The notes under the pieces were generated by a model. The model ran no database searches and was not told the origin of the DNA. It saw only the letters and a program-made list of their open reading frames with translations. From positions 1 through 64,000 of the forward strand of contig NZ_CAJURG010000005.1 of the NCBI RefSeq assembly GCF_910588715.1: a stretch of DNA of 64,000 nucleotides, in the 5' to 3' direction. Both the position numbers and the translations under genes were made by a program. The stretch's first letter is position 1. Each line of letters starts with the position of its first letter. Origin of the DNA: an uncultured Clostridium sp. GTDB taxonomy: Bacteria > Bacillota > Clostridia > Clostridiales > Clostridiaceae. Positions 1 to 8,846 of the stretch are shown piece by piece.

Positions 1-623
1 TCACCAAACATCTCAATAAATTGTGATTTAACTAATTCATCTAAAGATTCTATTTGCTCTTTCCTTTTATCTATTAGATATTTAGATTTGTCTAAAATAT
101 TTACAATATTATTTTGTATATTTATTGGTGGTACAATAACATCTATTTGTTTCAAATGACTTGGTCCAAAATTAAGTTGTGCAGACCCAGTAATTAGCCT
201 TGCTATTTGCTTTTTAAAATAAATTGACTTTAAAAAATAAGAAAAATACTTTAAATTCAAATTCCCATTATCCAAAGATTTAAATCTTATAGTGCTTGTA
301 TTCATACATAATGGTAGATGCTCTTTTTTTACAAATCCCATTTTTTTATCAAAATACTCTACCTTTATTCCAGAACTTGCAATTATTAAATCCCCTTCAT
401 CTACTAAAAAGTGATTATACTTTCCATAAGCTTCTTCTTCTGATATATATCTATTAGTATTCTCCAATACAACTTGACCCTCAACAAGGTTTGCGACATT
501 TAACAACTTTACTCCTGTCTGAGTGTATTGATTATTTCTAACACCAGGACCTTCTTGAAAAAACACTACTTCTGGAAGTTTTTTTATTTGCCAATCTTTT
601 AATTTACTAATATTATTAATCAT
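1..623 (-). CDS. hsdS: Type I restriction-modification specificity subunit HsdS, partial (runs off left edge)
   Basis: The specificity subunit recognises the target sequence for a type I restriction-modification complex. Reading the minus strand from ATG at 623 gives about 207 uninterrupted residues up to the window edge. They start MINNISKLKDWQIKKLPEVV and contain one target-recognition domain. This is followed by the typical conserved segment (ITGSAQLNFGPSHLKQI) and a long helix ending LDELVKSQFIEMFG, where the first half of an HsdS normally ends. The second half lies beyond base 1. The start is 3 bases past the hsdM stop, so the two are translationally linked. Whether the full protein has two recognition domains cannot be seen. 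Confidence 0.88.
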   Translation of the reverse strand, partial: MINNISKLKDWQIKKLPEVVFFQEGPGVRNNQYTQTGVKLLNVANLVEGQVVLENTNRYISEEEAYGKYNHFLVDEGDLIIASSGIKVEYFDKKMGFVKKEHLPLCMNTSTIRFKSLDNGNLNLKYFSYFLKSIYFKKQIARLITGSAQLNFGPSHLKQIDVIVPPINIQNNIVNILDKSKYLIDKRKEQIESLDELVKSQFIEMFG

Positions 624-626
624 AAT

Positions 627-2087
627 TTATTCCCCAATCATCCCAGCTAATTCTTCAATTCCAGCATTAATATCCATTTCAAGTTCTCTAATTCTTAGCA
701 TTATTTCTTGTGGAGAATCGTATTTTATTTCTTCATATTCAATCTCTTTATACTTATTAATAGATAAGTCATATCCATTATCTCTAATTTCTTCTACTGG
801 TACAAAGAAGCTTTGTTCTGTTCTTTTTCTGCCTTCTTCTTTATCTAAATTACTAAATCTTTCAACTATATCATTTATATCATTATCTTCAATAAGATTT
901 CTCTTATCATCTAAAGAATATCCATCTGCTTTCATATCATAGAACCACACTTTATCTGTTCCACCTGTTCCTGTTTTTGTGAATATCATTATTGCTGTTG
1001 ATACTCCTGCATATGGTTTGAACACTCCACTCGGCATTGATATTATTGCTTCTAGCTTATGATTTTCTACTATTTCTTTTCTTATAGATTTATGTCCACC
1101 AGTTGACCCAAATAAAACTCCATCTGGAACTATAGAAGCACATCTTCCACCAGTTTTTAATATTCTTAAGAATAAAGCTAAGAATAAAAGCTCTGTTTTC
1201 TTAGTTTTTGTTACTTTTAAAAGGTCTGCTGATACTTGTTCGTAATCTAAACTTCCTTTAAAAGGTGGATTTGCAAGGACTAAAGAAAATTTTTCTTTAT
1301 CTGTATTTACTTCTGATAATGAATCTTTATATTCTATGTTTGGATTATCAACACCATGAAGCATCATGTTCATTGCTCCTATTCTAAGCATTGTTCTATC
1401 CATATCAAAACCGTAAAACATATCATTATTAAAATGTTCTTTTAATCCTTGAACTAAAAATAAGTCTGAATGGTTTTTTCTTAAATACTCTTGTGATGAT
1501 ACTAAAAATCCTGCTGAACCTGCTGCTGGGTCAACTATAATATCTTCTGGCATTGGCTTCATAAGTTTAACAATCATATCAATAATATGTCTTGGTGTTC
1601 TAAACTGACCATTTGTTCCTGCTGTTGCAACTTTTGAAAGTAAGTATTCGTATAAATCTCCTTTTGTATCACTATTTTCATCCATATCAATATTATCAAT
1701 TCCATCAACAATTTTGCTTAACATAAGTGGAGTTGGTATTTTAAATATTGCATCTCCCATGTATTTTGCATAAGCTGATTCTTTATTTGTGTGAAGAGTT
1801 TTTATGAATGGAAATACTTCATTTAAAACAACGTTATACATTGTTTCTGCATCAAAGTTTTTGAATTTGCTCCATCTTAAACTTTGTTTATCTTCTGGGA
1901 ATGTTCTATCAAAATCTATTCCTAAAAGTACAGCATCATTTTCTTTAACTATTTCCTTATCGTCTAACCCTTTTATAAATAAAAGATATGTAAATTGTTC
2001 TATTACCTCAAGTGGATTTGTTATACCTCCAGTCCAAAAGGTTTCCCATATTTTATCTACTTTGCTTCTTAATTCTCCTGTTATCAT
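627..2087 (-). CDS. hsdM: Type I restriction-modification DNA methyltransferase subunit HsdM
   Basis: N6-adenine methyltransferase subunit of a type I RM complex; it uses S-adenosylmethionine and acts with HsdS. The 486 residues show an HsdM N-terminal helical domain (about 1-130), the segment GQFRTPRHI (160-168), SAM-binding motif I DPAAGSAGF (about 186-194) and catalytic motif IV NPPF (273-276), all intact. A GGAGG ribosome site stands 7 bases before ATG. The gene lies 45 bases after the Argonaute stop and 3 bases before hsdS, with no terminator seen between them, so an ago-hsdM-hsdS transcript is likely. No hsdR is present in the window; it may lie beyond the left edge or be absent. Confidence 0.93.
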   Translation of the reverse strand: MITGELRSKVDKIWETFWTGGITNPLEVIEQFTYLLFIKGLDDKEIVKENDAVLLGIDFDRTFPEDKQSLRWSKFKNFDAETMYNVVLNEVFPFIKTLHTNKESAYAKYMGDAIFKIPTPLMLSKIVDGIDNIDMDENSDTKGDLYEYLLSKVATAGTNGQFRTPRHIIDMIVKLMKPMPEDIIVDPAAGSAGFLVSSQEYLRKNHSDLFLVQGLKEHFNNDMFYGFDMDRTMLRIGAMNMMLHGVDNPNIEYKDSLSEVNTDKEKFSLVLANPPFKGSLDYEQVSADLLKVTKTKKTELLFLALFLRILKTGGRCASIVPDGVLFGSTGGHKSIRKEIVENHKLEAIISMPSGVFKPYAGVSTAIMIFTKTGTGGTDKVWFYDMKADGYSLDDKRNLIEDNDINDIVERFSNLDKEEGRKRTEQSFFVPVEEIRDNGYDLSINKYKEIEYEEIKYDSPQEIMLRIRELEMDINAGIEELAGMIGE

Positions 2088-2132
2088 GTGTATTCCTCCA
2101 AATTTTCTTTATTTTAAAATGATAAACATTTA

Positions 2133-4250
2133 TTAAACAAAATACAAATTATTTGTGTAAATATTAGTTGGAATTAAACCTCTATTTCCATAAGTAGAAC
2201 TTAAATCTGCATAATAAGTTGTTATTGGCAATCTTATTTTATTTAATGAACCTATGTGCATAAAAGTTAATTTATAAACATCTTCAACAATTTTTTCTAT
2301 ATCTAAAGAACCAAATACTCTTCTTATTCTTATTGGCTGAGCCATCCCCATTCCTTCATAAGGTTTTGTAGTACAGATAAATGCTAAGTTATCTTTATAA
2401 TAACATCTTCCCATTATAGTTTTCCACTCTTGCCCTTTGGATATAGTCGCTATTCTTCTATTAATATTTTTAGTAATTTCAATATAATCAAACTCTATTT
2501 TTAAATAATCTAAAGTATTTTTTAAATTTTCAAGCTCTTCTCTACTTATCCCATCTCTATGAAAGGTAATATGATTAGGTTTATGTCCATAATTATTTTC
2601 ATAAGAAGATACAGCTTCAAAAACTATTTCTTTTAATGTTTCTAATCTTATCTTTTCACCACTTTGAGATGATGAAATTACTTTAGTTTTTAATACTCTT
2701 CCATCTTTTCCTACCACCTGAACAATTCCAGCTTTATTAATTTTATTTTCTCTACTTACATCTAATCCTATAAAACAATCTGAATTTAATTCTTCACTTA
2801 AAACCCATGATTGTACTCCACTTTTAGCGTAAATTCCTATTAATATATTTAAAAATATACTTTCTTTATTTTTTTCATTATAATTAAGTGTATTAAAACT
2901 AATACATTGTGTTGGAATACTGCTTCCATTACTAAATATTTTCTTTATAACATTATAATATTTCTTCAAATTTTCTTCACTTAATATAACTATTGTTGTT
3001 TCATTATAATTAGATACTATTTTTTTTAACTCATAGCTAAATATATCTTCATTATCAATTTCAATTTCTCCAAAATGAACTTTATTACCAATCTTAACTC
3101 TATTTAACTCTACTCCTAATTGATATGATCCTTCCTCAAGTTCATCACAAAACTTAGTTACTTTTTTAAAATTTTCACTATCTTTAACTAATACTGGATC
3201 TATAAAGTATTTTATTTCTAACTTTTTATTTTCATAAGCACCAAAAAACTTAAGACCATACAAAGGATATTTTTGAGGTCTAGAGTTTCCAAAAATTAAA
3301 TCTGGTTGATTTAAATTTTTAATATTATATCCAATATTTTCAGAAACCATATTTTCTTTTTTTGCAATAATATGTTTGTTATTTTTAACTATATTTATAA
3401 CTTCATTAATTATAAATTTCATTTTTTCATGGGTTCTTTGCTTAACCTTAAAATTAAAATCTTTAAGTACATTTTGTGGTAAATTTTCAAATCTACATAT
3501 TTTTTTAAGTCTAGAAGGTATGTACGGAAATATTTGATTTTTATTATTTTTTACTAATACTGCTTTCATATTTTTTGAAAGTTTATTTACTATGTATCCT
3601 TGATTTTTATTTTCATAATACTCTACTATTGAGCATCCCATATATTCATTCTTTTCAGCTATAGTAAAAGGGGCAATTCCCATATATTCATATGTTATAT
3701 TGTAAAAATAATCTTTAACTTTATCTCCTATTTTTATATTATTTTTTTCTATTTCATAATCTAATGTATTTATATAATCAAAACTATGGCTCATATCAAA
3801 TCCAACAATTATATCTCCATTACTTTCTACATTAATATCTAAATTAAAATACCTGTATATCCTTATCCCATTATCACTATATATTGATTTATTTATATAA
3901 ATTAAATTTCTAATTGCTTTATATCTACTTTTATCTATATTTTCTTCTATTTCTTTTAACAATAATCTCTCTAATAGCCTTTTTTCATTAGTTTCTAAAT
4001 TGATTGTTCTTTTTTCTACGCTAATATATTTTTCAGTATTCCATATTTTTATTTCATTAAAAGAAGCAATATAATTTTCGTAAAATATTATTATAGGATT
4101 GTTATTTAAATTAATTAGTTCCTTAACTATAGAATAGTTTTCATTATGTTTATTTTCTAAATCTCTAATCTTCATTTTGTACAAATATATTTCTATATCT
4201 TTAGCATTAATATCATTTTTAAATTCAGTTATAACATTGAATTCTTTCAT
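2133..4250 (-). CDS. Prokaryotic Argonaute (long, predicted catalytically active pAgo)
   Basis: Nucleic-acid-guided nuclease of the prokaryotic Argonaute family; clostridial relatives such as the C. butyricum enzyme use small DNA guides to cut DNA and act against plasmids and phages. The C-terminal PIWI domain (about 490-705) carries all four catalytic positions: D497 (GLDVS), E532 (SGEKI), D566 (FHRDG) and D682 (YYADL). A MID domain (about 410-490) has candidate guide-5'-phosphate residues around K430/Y431, Q448 and K476. At 705 residues it is somewhat shorter than the roughly 750-residue clostridial homologues, the difference lying before PIWI. AGGGG precedes ATG. The gene has its own upstream region after the manC terminator and is followed directly by hsdM-hsdS. 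Confidence 0.93.
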   Translation of the reverse strand: MKEFNVITEFKNDINAKDIEIYLYKMKIRDLENKHNENYSIVKELINLNNNPIIIFYENYIASFNEIKIWNTEKYISVEKRTINLETNEKRLLERLLLKEIEENIDKSRYKAIRNLIYINKSIYSDNGIRIYRYFNLDINVESNGDIIVGFDMSHSFDYINTLDYEIEKNNIKIGDKVKDYFYNITYEYMGIAPFTIAEKNEYMGCSIVEYYENKNQGYIVNKLSKNMKAVLVKNNKNQIFPYIPSRLKKICRFENLPQNVLKDFNFKVKQRTHEKMKFIINEVINIVKNNKHIIAKKENMVSENIGYNIKNLNQPDLIFGNSRPQKYPLYGLKFFGAYENKKLEIKYFIDPVLVKDSENFKKVTKFCDELEEGSYQLGVELNRVKIGNKVHFGEIEIDNEDIFSYELKKIVSNYNETTIVILSEENLKKYYNVIKKIFSNGSSIPTQCISFNTLNYNEKNKESIFLNILIGIYAKSGVQSWVLSEELNSDCFIGLDVSRENKINKAGIVQVVGKDGRVLKTKVISSSQSGEKIRLETLKEIVFEAVSSYENNYGHKPNHITFHRDGISREELENLKNTLDYLKIEFDYIEITKNINRRIATISKGQEWKTIMGRCYYKDNLAFICTTKPYEGMGMAQPIRIRRVFGSLDIEKIVEDVYKLTFMHIGSLNKIRLPITTYYADLSSTYGNRGLIPTNIYTNNLYFV

Positions 4251-4335
4251 AAAATTCCCCTTTTACACTTTTATTTCATTATCTAAAAAATATTATCTTA
4301 ATTATTCACCATAAAATAATTCTTAATACAAAAAT

Positions 4336-4379
4336 AAAAGTACCAAATTAAATTTATTAAAATTTAATTTGATACTTTT
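4336..4379 (-). terminator. Intrinsic terminator of manC
   Basis: Nineteen-base arms (4336-4354 and 4361-4379) pair with one mismatch around a 6-base loop, and on the minus strand the hairpin is followed by a T-rich run. It separates manC transcription from the Argonaute operon. Confidence 0.8.
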
Positions 4380-4388
4380 AAACTTTCA

Positions 4389-5459
4389 TTAAATAAACGC
4401 CCCAAAATCCGGACTATCATTAATGTCATTTAGTAAATGCTTAATTTCCTGATCCTTGTCTTTATCCATTACTAATATGACATCTCCTGCATCAACAACA
4501 ACTAAATCCTTAACTCCAAAACCAATAATTAGTTTTTCATCTCCCCCAAATATAGAGCAATTTTCACAATCTTGAATATAAACGTTGTTGCTTATTTTAT
4601 TGTTTTTAAATTCAGTTAAATACCTACTTAAAGCATTAAAGCTTCCTATATCATCCCATTTAAAGTTTCCTTTAATTACATAAGCTTTTCTAGTTCTTTG
4701 CATTACCCCAAAGTCTATAGAAATTCCATCGATGTTTTCATATTCTTCTTTAATTACTTCTTCCTCATCATCTTCTCCTAGATGTTGATATATATTCATC
4801 AATGACTTATACATCTTAGGCAAGTATTTTTCAATTTCTCTTAATATAACATCTGCCCTAAAAATAAACATACCTGAATTCCATAGATAAGTTCCTTTTA
4901 ATAAAAAGTCCTTAGCTACTTCCATATTAGGTTTTTCGGTGAACCTTGCTATTTTATATGCCTGAGATGAAGAAGCTATTCTTTCTCCCATTTCAATATA
5001 TCCATAGCCAGTTTCAGGCCTAGTTGGAGTAATACCTATCGTAACTATCCCCCTACGTCTATTAGCTATTTCAATAGCTTCTAATAGTGTATCTAAATAA
5101 TCCTTTTGACCTTCAATATGATGATCAGAAGGTAAAACTACCATTACAGCATCATTATCTTTCTTCAATAACTTAATAGCTGATAATCCTATACAAGTAG
5201 CAGTTTCTTTATTTGCTGGTTCAGTAAATATATTTTCAGAATTAATATTTGATAACTCTACTCTTATTTTTTCTAAATAATCTTTGTTAGTTACCACATA
5301 GATATTGTCCTTCTTAATTAAAGGAGTAACTCTTTCAACAGTATTTACTAAAAAGCTTTTATTATTAATAACCTTCAAAAATTGCTTAGGTTGGTTTGCT
5401 CTTGATAAAGGATATAGCCTTGTCCCTTTTCCTCCAGCTAAAATTAGCGCGTATATCAC
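4389..5459 (-). CDS. manC: Mannose-1-phosphate guanylyltransferase
   Basis: Makes GDP-mannose from mannose 1-phosphate and GTP for surface polysaccharides. The protein begins with the nucleotidyltransferase signature (ALILAGGKGTRLYPLSR) and has the sugar-nucleotide motifs FTEKP and WNSGMFIF typical of ManC/type II GMPs. The open frame begins at a GTG at 5474, but a second GTG at 5459 lies 9 bases after GGAG and starts the protein at MIYALILAGGKG, the usual family N-terminus, so it is preferred. The C-terminal isomerase domain of bifunctional enzymes is absent (about 356 residues). It stands alone, with a strong terminator downstream. Confidence 0.9.
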   Translation of the reverse strand: MIYALILAGGKGTRLYPLSRANQPKQFLKVINNKSFLVNTVERVTPLIKKDNIYVVTNKDYLEKIRVELSNINSENIFTEPANKETATCIGLSAIKLLKKDNDAVMVVLPSDHHIEGQKDYLDTLLEAIEIANRRRGIVTIGITPTRPETGYGYIEMGERIASSSQAYKIARFTEKPNMEVAKDFLLKGTYLWNSGMFIFRADVILREIEKYLPKMYKSLMNIYQHLGEDDEEEVIKEEYENIDGISIDFGVMQRTRKAYVIKGNFKWDDIGSFNALSRYLTEFKNNKISNNVYIQDCENCSIFGGDEKLIIGFGVKDLVVVDAGDVILVMDKDKDQEIKHLLNDINDSPDFGAFI

Positions 5460-5528
5460 AAAATTCCACTCCACGTAGTACTATGCTTTATTATATGAGG
5501 GCCTTTTACCAATTGTGAAATCATAATA

Positions 5529-6905
5529 TTATTTCATTATTTTCTTTAAAATATTTATTTTGTTTTTATATGGTGCAAATCTTATATTAAATTCTATAAA
5601 TGTTCCTCTTTCCATTACTGATCTTTTATGAGTAAAGGTATCAAAACTTGCTTTCCCATGATAACTACCTATTCCACTATTTCCTACACCACCAAAAGGT
5701 AAATTTCCATTTGCAACATGAATTACAGTATCATTTATAGTTACTCCACCAGAGGTTGTACATTTTAAAATATTATTTATATTAACCTTATTTTCAGAAA
5801 AATAATATAATGCTAAAGGTTTTTCACGAGCATTAATAAAATTTATTATATCTTTTATATTTTCAAATTCTATTACTGGTAATATAGGTCCAAAAATTTC
5901 TTCAGTCATTACATTAGAATCAACATCTACATTAGTTAAAATCGTTGGCTCCATATATAAATCATTTTTATCAATTTTACCACCATAATATATTTTCCCA
6001 TCATTAAGATATTCACTTAATCTATTTAATGAAGCACTATTAACTACTCTAGGATAATCTGGGCTACTTTTAATATCTTTACCAAATTGCTTATGTATTT
6101 CTTCAATAATTAACTTCAATAACTTATCCCTAATACTTCTATGAACACATAAATAATCTGGAGCTACACAAGTTTGCCCAACATTTAAAAACTTCCCCCA
6201 AACAATTCTTTTAGCAGCTATTTCTAATTTTGCATCTTTATCTACTATGCAAGGACTCTTTCCCCCTAATTCTAAAGTAACAGGCACTAAATTTTTAGCT
6301 GCTTTTTCCATAACTATTTTTCCTACTCTAATACTTCCTGTAAAGAATATATAATCAAATGGAAGCTCTAATAAAAATGATACTGCTTCTTTTCCTTCCA
6401 ATGGACTAACTACTCTTAAGTATTCTTTATTAAAGTTTTCATTAATAATTTCTTCTAATAATAAGGCAGTATTTTTTGTATTTTCTGATGGTTTTATTAT
6501 CGCAGTATTACCAGCAGAAATAGCTCCAACTAATGGAGCCATAACTAACTGAAATGGATAATTAAATGGACCTATAATAAGTGTTACTCCATAAGGCTCC
6601 TTATATATGTAACTTTTAGATGGATAATGTACTATAGGTGATTTTATTTTTTCTATTTTAGACCATCTTTTTATATTTTTAATATGAGTATTAATTTCAT
6701 CATATACAAGACCTATTTCAGTTGCATAACTTTCAAAATTAGATTTCCCTAAATCCCTTTTTAATGCTTCTAAAATCTTATCTTCATTTTCTTTTATTAC
6801 TTTTTTTAACTTTTTTAAAACTTCTATTCTAAAATTAATATCCTTTGTTTTTCCTAAATTAAAAAATTCTTTTTGTTTATTAAATATCAAATTTATATCA
6901 TTCAT
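5529..6905 (-). CDS. NAD(P)-dependent aldehyde dehydrogenase, class 3 / fatty-aldehyde type
   Basis: Oxidises an aldehyde to the acid with NAD(P)+. The 458-residue length, the general-base segment LELGGKSPC and the nucleophile segment GQTCVAPDYLCV match the ALDH superfamily. The tail with FAPYKNK, positively charged residues and a hydrophobic end resembles class 3/fatty-aldehyde dehydrogenases (YwdH/AldH-like). The substrate is not predictable. It follows the DUF4163/DUF3298 gene by 30 bases, so they may be co-transcribed. The ATG has a weak ribosome site (GAGAGG). Confidence 0.88.
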   Translation of the reverse strand: MNDINLIFNKQKEFFNLGKTKDINFRIEVLKKLKKVIKENEDKILEALKRDLGKSNFESYATEIGLVYDEINTHIKNIKRWSKIEKIKSPIVHYPSKSYIYKEPYGVTLIIGPFNYPFQLVMAPLVGAISAGNTAIIKPSENTKNTALLLEEIINENFNKEYLRVVSPLEGKEAVSFLLELPFDYIFFTGSIRVGKIVMEKAAKNLVPVTLELGGKSPCIVDKDAKLEIAAKRIVWGKFLNVGQTCVAPDYLCVHRSIRDKLLKLIIEEIHKQFGKDIKSSPDYPRVVNSASLNRLSEYLNDGKIYYGGKIDKNDLYMEPTILTNVDVDSNVMTEEIFGPILPVIEFENIKDIINFINAREKPLALYYFSENKVNINNILKCTTSGGVTINDTVIHVANGNLPFGGVGNSGIGSYHGKASFDTFTHKRSVMERGTFIEFNIRFAPYKNKINILKKIMK

Positions 6906-6935
6906 AAATAACCTCTCATTTGAAAATTCTTATTA

Positions 6936-7661
6936 TTATATTTTACCATATTTTAAATTTTCATCAAAAAGCTTATTAGGAATAATAAATTCTGATATTC
7001 CCGAAGCATATGGTGCAATTTCATATAATCCAAAATAAATTACAATAGTATTATTCTTCACATAAAAATTTTGATTATCAACTATTCCGTTAAATCCATC
7101 CTTTCCAGAAAAATATCTATCTGGATCTTTACTTATTTGCCTATTTATTTCTTTATTAATTATATCTTTATAATTATAATTATCCTTAAACATATCTTTT
7201 AATTGAATTTTATTACCAGTTAAATTATCTATATTATAAGACATTCTAGTTGTTACTCCATGAGCTCCACCAGAAAATTGATAATAATCTATATAAAAAC
7301 TAATAACATCTGAATTATTAGTAACCTTATATCTAGCATATAATTGATATGGCATTAATGGAGCTGGATTATCCTTAAAATATTCATCTGCAATTTGTTT
7401 AACTTCACTAATCCAGTTTTCTGTCCAATTTATAATTTCATCATTAATTAAATTTTCCTTTTCTTTATTATTGGTTTCACTTAATTGAGGAATAATTACA
7501 TTAATGTCTAAATAATTATTCTTTGATTTATATATTTTATCATTAATTTTTATACTATAATTATCCTCATTTAATTTATTAAATTCTATCATAGCCTGTG
7601 GATAACTATTAGTTATTAACAGCGCTAATACTACTAAAAACCACATTTTTAGGCATTTCAT
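6936..7661 (-). CDS. Secreted DUF4163/DUF3298 (RsiV/PdaC-like) protein
   Basis: Exported protein of unknown role. A basic start and hydrophobic stretch (about residues 5-22) form a signal peptide or anchor. The body has a DUF4163-like N-terminal part and a C-terminal DUF3298 domain marked by SGGAHGVTTRMSYN and IQLKDMF. This two-domain arrangement is known from the anti-sigma factor RsiV (lysozyme sensor) and the PdaC peptidoglycan deacetylase N-terminus. Here there is no anti-sigma or enzymatic domain, so it is probably a cell-surface binding protein. GAGGG precedes ATG. It may share a transcript with the following aldehyde dehydrogenase. Confidence 0.78.
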   Translation of the reverse strand: MKCLKMWFLVVLALLITNSYPQAMIEFNKLNEDNYSIKINDKIYKSKNNYLDINVIIPQLSETNNKEKENLINDEIINWTENWISEVKQIADEYFKDNPAPLMPYQLYARYKVTNNSDVISFYIDYYQFSGGAHGVTTRMSYNIDNLTGNKIQLKDMFKDNYNYKDIINKEINRQISKDPDRYFSGKDGFNGIVDNQNFYVKNNTIVIYFGLYEIAPYASGISEFIIPNKLFDENLKYGKI

Positions 7662-8014
7662 AAAATATCCCTCTTCTTTATTTTCTAAAATTTATTTTTA
7701 TTTTATTATTATCTACAATATTTTTAATAATTATTAAATAATATGTAAATAAACATTTAACAAGTTATCCACAAGCATCTGTGAATTATGTGTGTAACCT
7801 CTAGTTTTTGTTAATTTTATAAATTTATTTCATATTTAAATTTTATTTCATTTTTAATTTCCTACATATTATTAAATATCAATTATAAAATAAAAATTAA
7901 TAAGTTTTTTCTAAAATAGTTTGCTGAAAAACAATTAAATATTATTATATAAAAATAAAAAAAGAGCTATCGTATTGAAAATTTTTAATTCAATATAATA
8001 GCTCCTACTAATTA
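7662..8014. other. Intergenic region with a perfect DnaA box
   Basis: A 353-base gap. It holds a perfect DnaA-box consensus TTATCCACA at 7765-7773, with weaker box-like TGTGAATTA at 7780-7788 and TGTGTGTAA at 7790-7798, and the rluF terminator at the right end. The rest is AT-rich and presumably contains the promoter of the 6936-7661 gene. No coding sequence is seen. Confidence 0.5.
7964..8004 (-). terminator. Intrinsic terminator of rluF
   Basis: The stem has outer arms GAGCTAT/ATAGCTC and inner arms TATTGAA/TTCAATA separated by a 2-base mismatch, and is followed on the minus strand by a run of T. The inner arms recur in the ispF and thrS terminators. Confidence 0.85.
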
Positions 8015-8794
8015 CTATTCATCCACTTCTTTAGTTTTTCCTGAAGTTAATATTAAGTTATTTAATCCCTTTAACTCCTTATAAGTTAAATCTCTCCATT
8101 CACCAATTCTTAATTCACCTAAAGTTATATTCATTATTCTAATTCTTTTTAACTTTACAACTTCATATCCTAATGATTCACACATTCTTCTTATTTGTCT
8201 ATTCAATCCTTGAGTTAATATTATTCTAAAAGTATTATTACCCTCTTTTTTAACATAACACTTTTTAGTAACTTGACCTAAAATTTTAATTCCATTACTC
8301 ATTCTTTTTACAAAATCATCATTAATAGGCTTATTAACAGTTACTATATATTCCTTTTCATGATTATTTCCTGCTCTTAATATTTTATTAACTATGTCTC
8401 CATCATTAGTCATTAATATTAATCCTTGAGAATCTTTATCTAATCTTCCTATTGGAAAAATTCTTTTTTTATGATTTACAAAATCAACTATATTACCTTT
8501 TACTTTATGTTCTGTTGTGCAAGTAATTCCTACAGGCTTATTTAATACTATGTAAACTAAATCCTCTTCTTTAGATATTAACTTTCCATTTACCTTAACC
8601 TTTTGCCCCTTTGACACCTTAGTTCCCATACTTGCTTTAATTCCATCAATAGTTACTAATCCACTTTCAATTAATTTGTCTGCCTCTCTCCTTGAACAAA
8701 AGCCTGATTCACTTATATACTTATTTAATCTAATTGTATCACTTCTATCATTATGAACAATTACATTTTTATTTTTTATAGACCTTTGTTTCAT
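8015..8794 (-). CDS. rluF: 23S rRNA pseudouridine synthase, RluF family
   Basis: Converts a uridine to pseudouridine in 23S rRNA (U2604 in E. coli for RluF). An S4 RNA-binding domain lies at the N-terminus (RLNKYISESGFCSRREADKL). The catalytic domain has the active-site motif GRLDKDSQGL and the RluF-type segments NKPVGITCTTE, KILRAGNNHEKEY and GLNRQIRRMCE. The longest frame starts with TTG at 8812. The ATG at 8794 has AAGGATGG just upstream and is preferred, giving about 259 residues. It lies downstream of the SigI/RsgI-like gene but is probably transcribed separately. Confidence 0.88.
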   Translation of the reverse strand: MKQRSIKNKNVIVHNDRSDTIRLNKYISESGFCSRREADKLIESGLVTIDGIKASMGTKVSKGQKVKVNGKLISKEEDLVYIVLNKPVGITCTTEHKVKGNIVDFVNHKKRIFPIGRLDKDSQGLILMTNDGDIVNKILRAGNNHEKEYIVTVNKPINDDFVKRMSNGIKILGQVTKKCYVKKEGNNTFRIILTQGLNRQIRRMCESLGYEVVKLKRIRIMNITLGELRIGEWRDLTYKELKGLNNLILTSGKTKEVDE

Positions 8795-8846
8795 ACTAAC
8801 CATCCTTTTCAACTTATAATTTAAGAATTAAAAAATTTCTTATTTT

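Noticed and set aside
7765..7773. Chromosome replication origin at the DnaA box
   Set aside because: There is only one perfect box, no dnaA/dnaN/rpmH genes and no DNA-unwinding array nearby.
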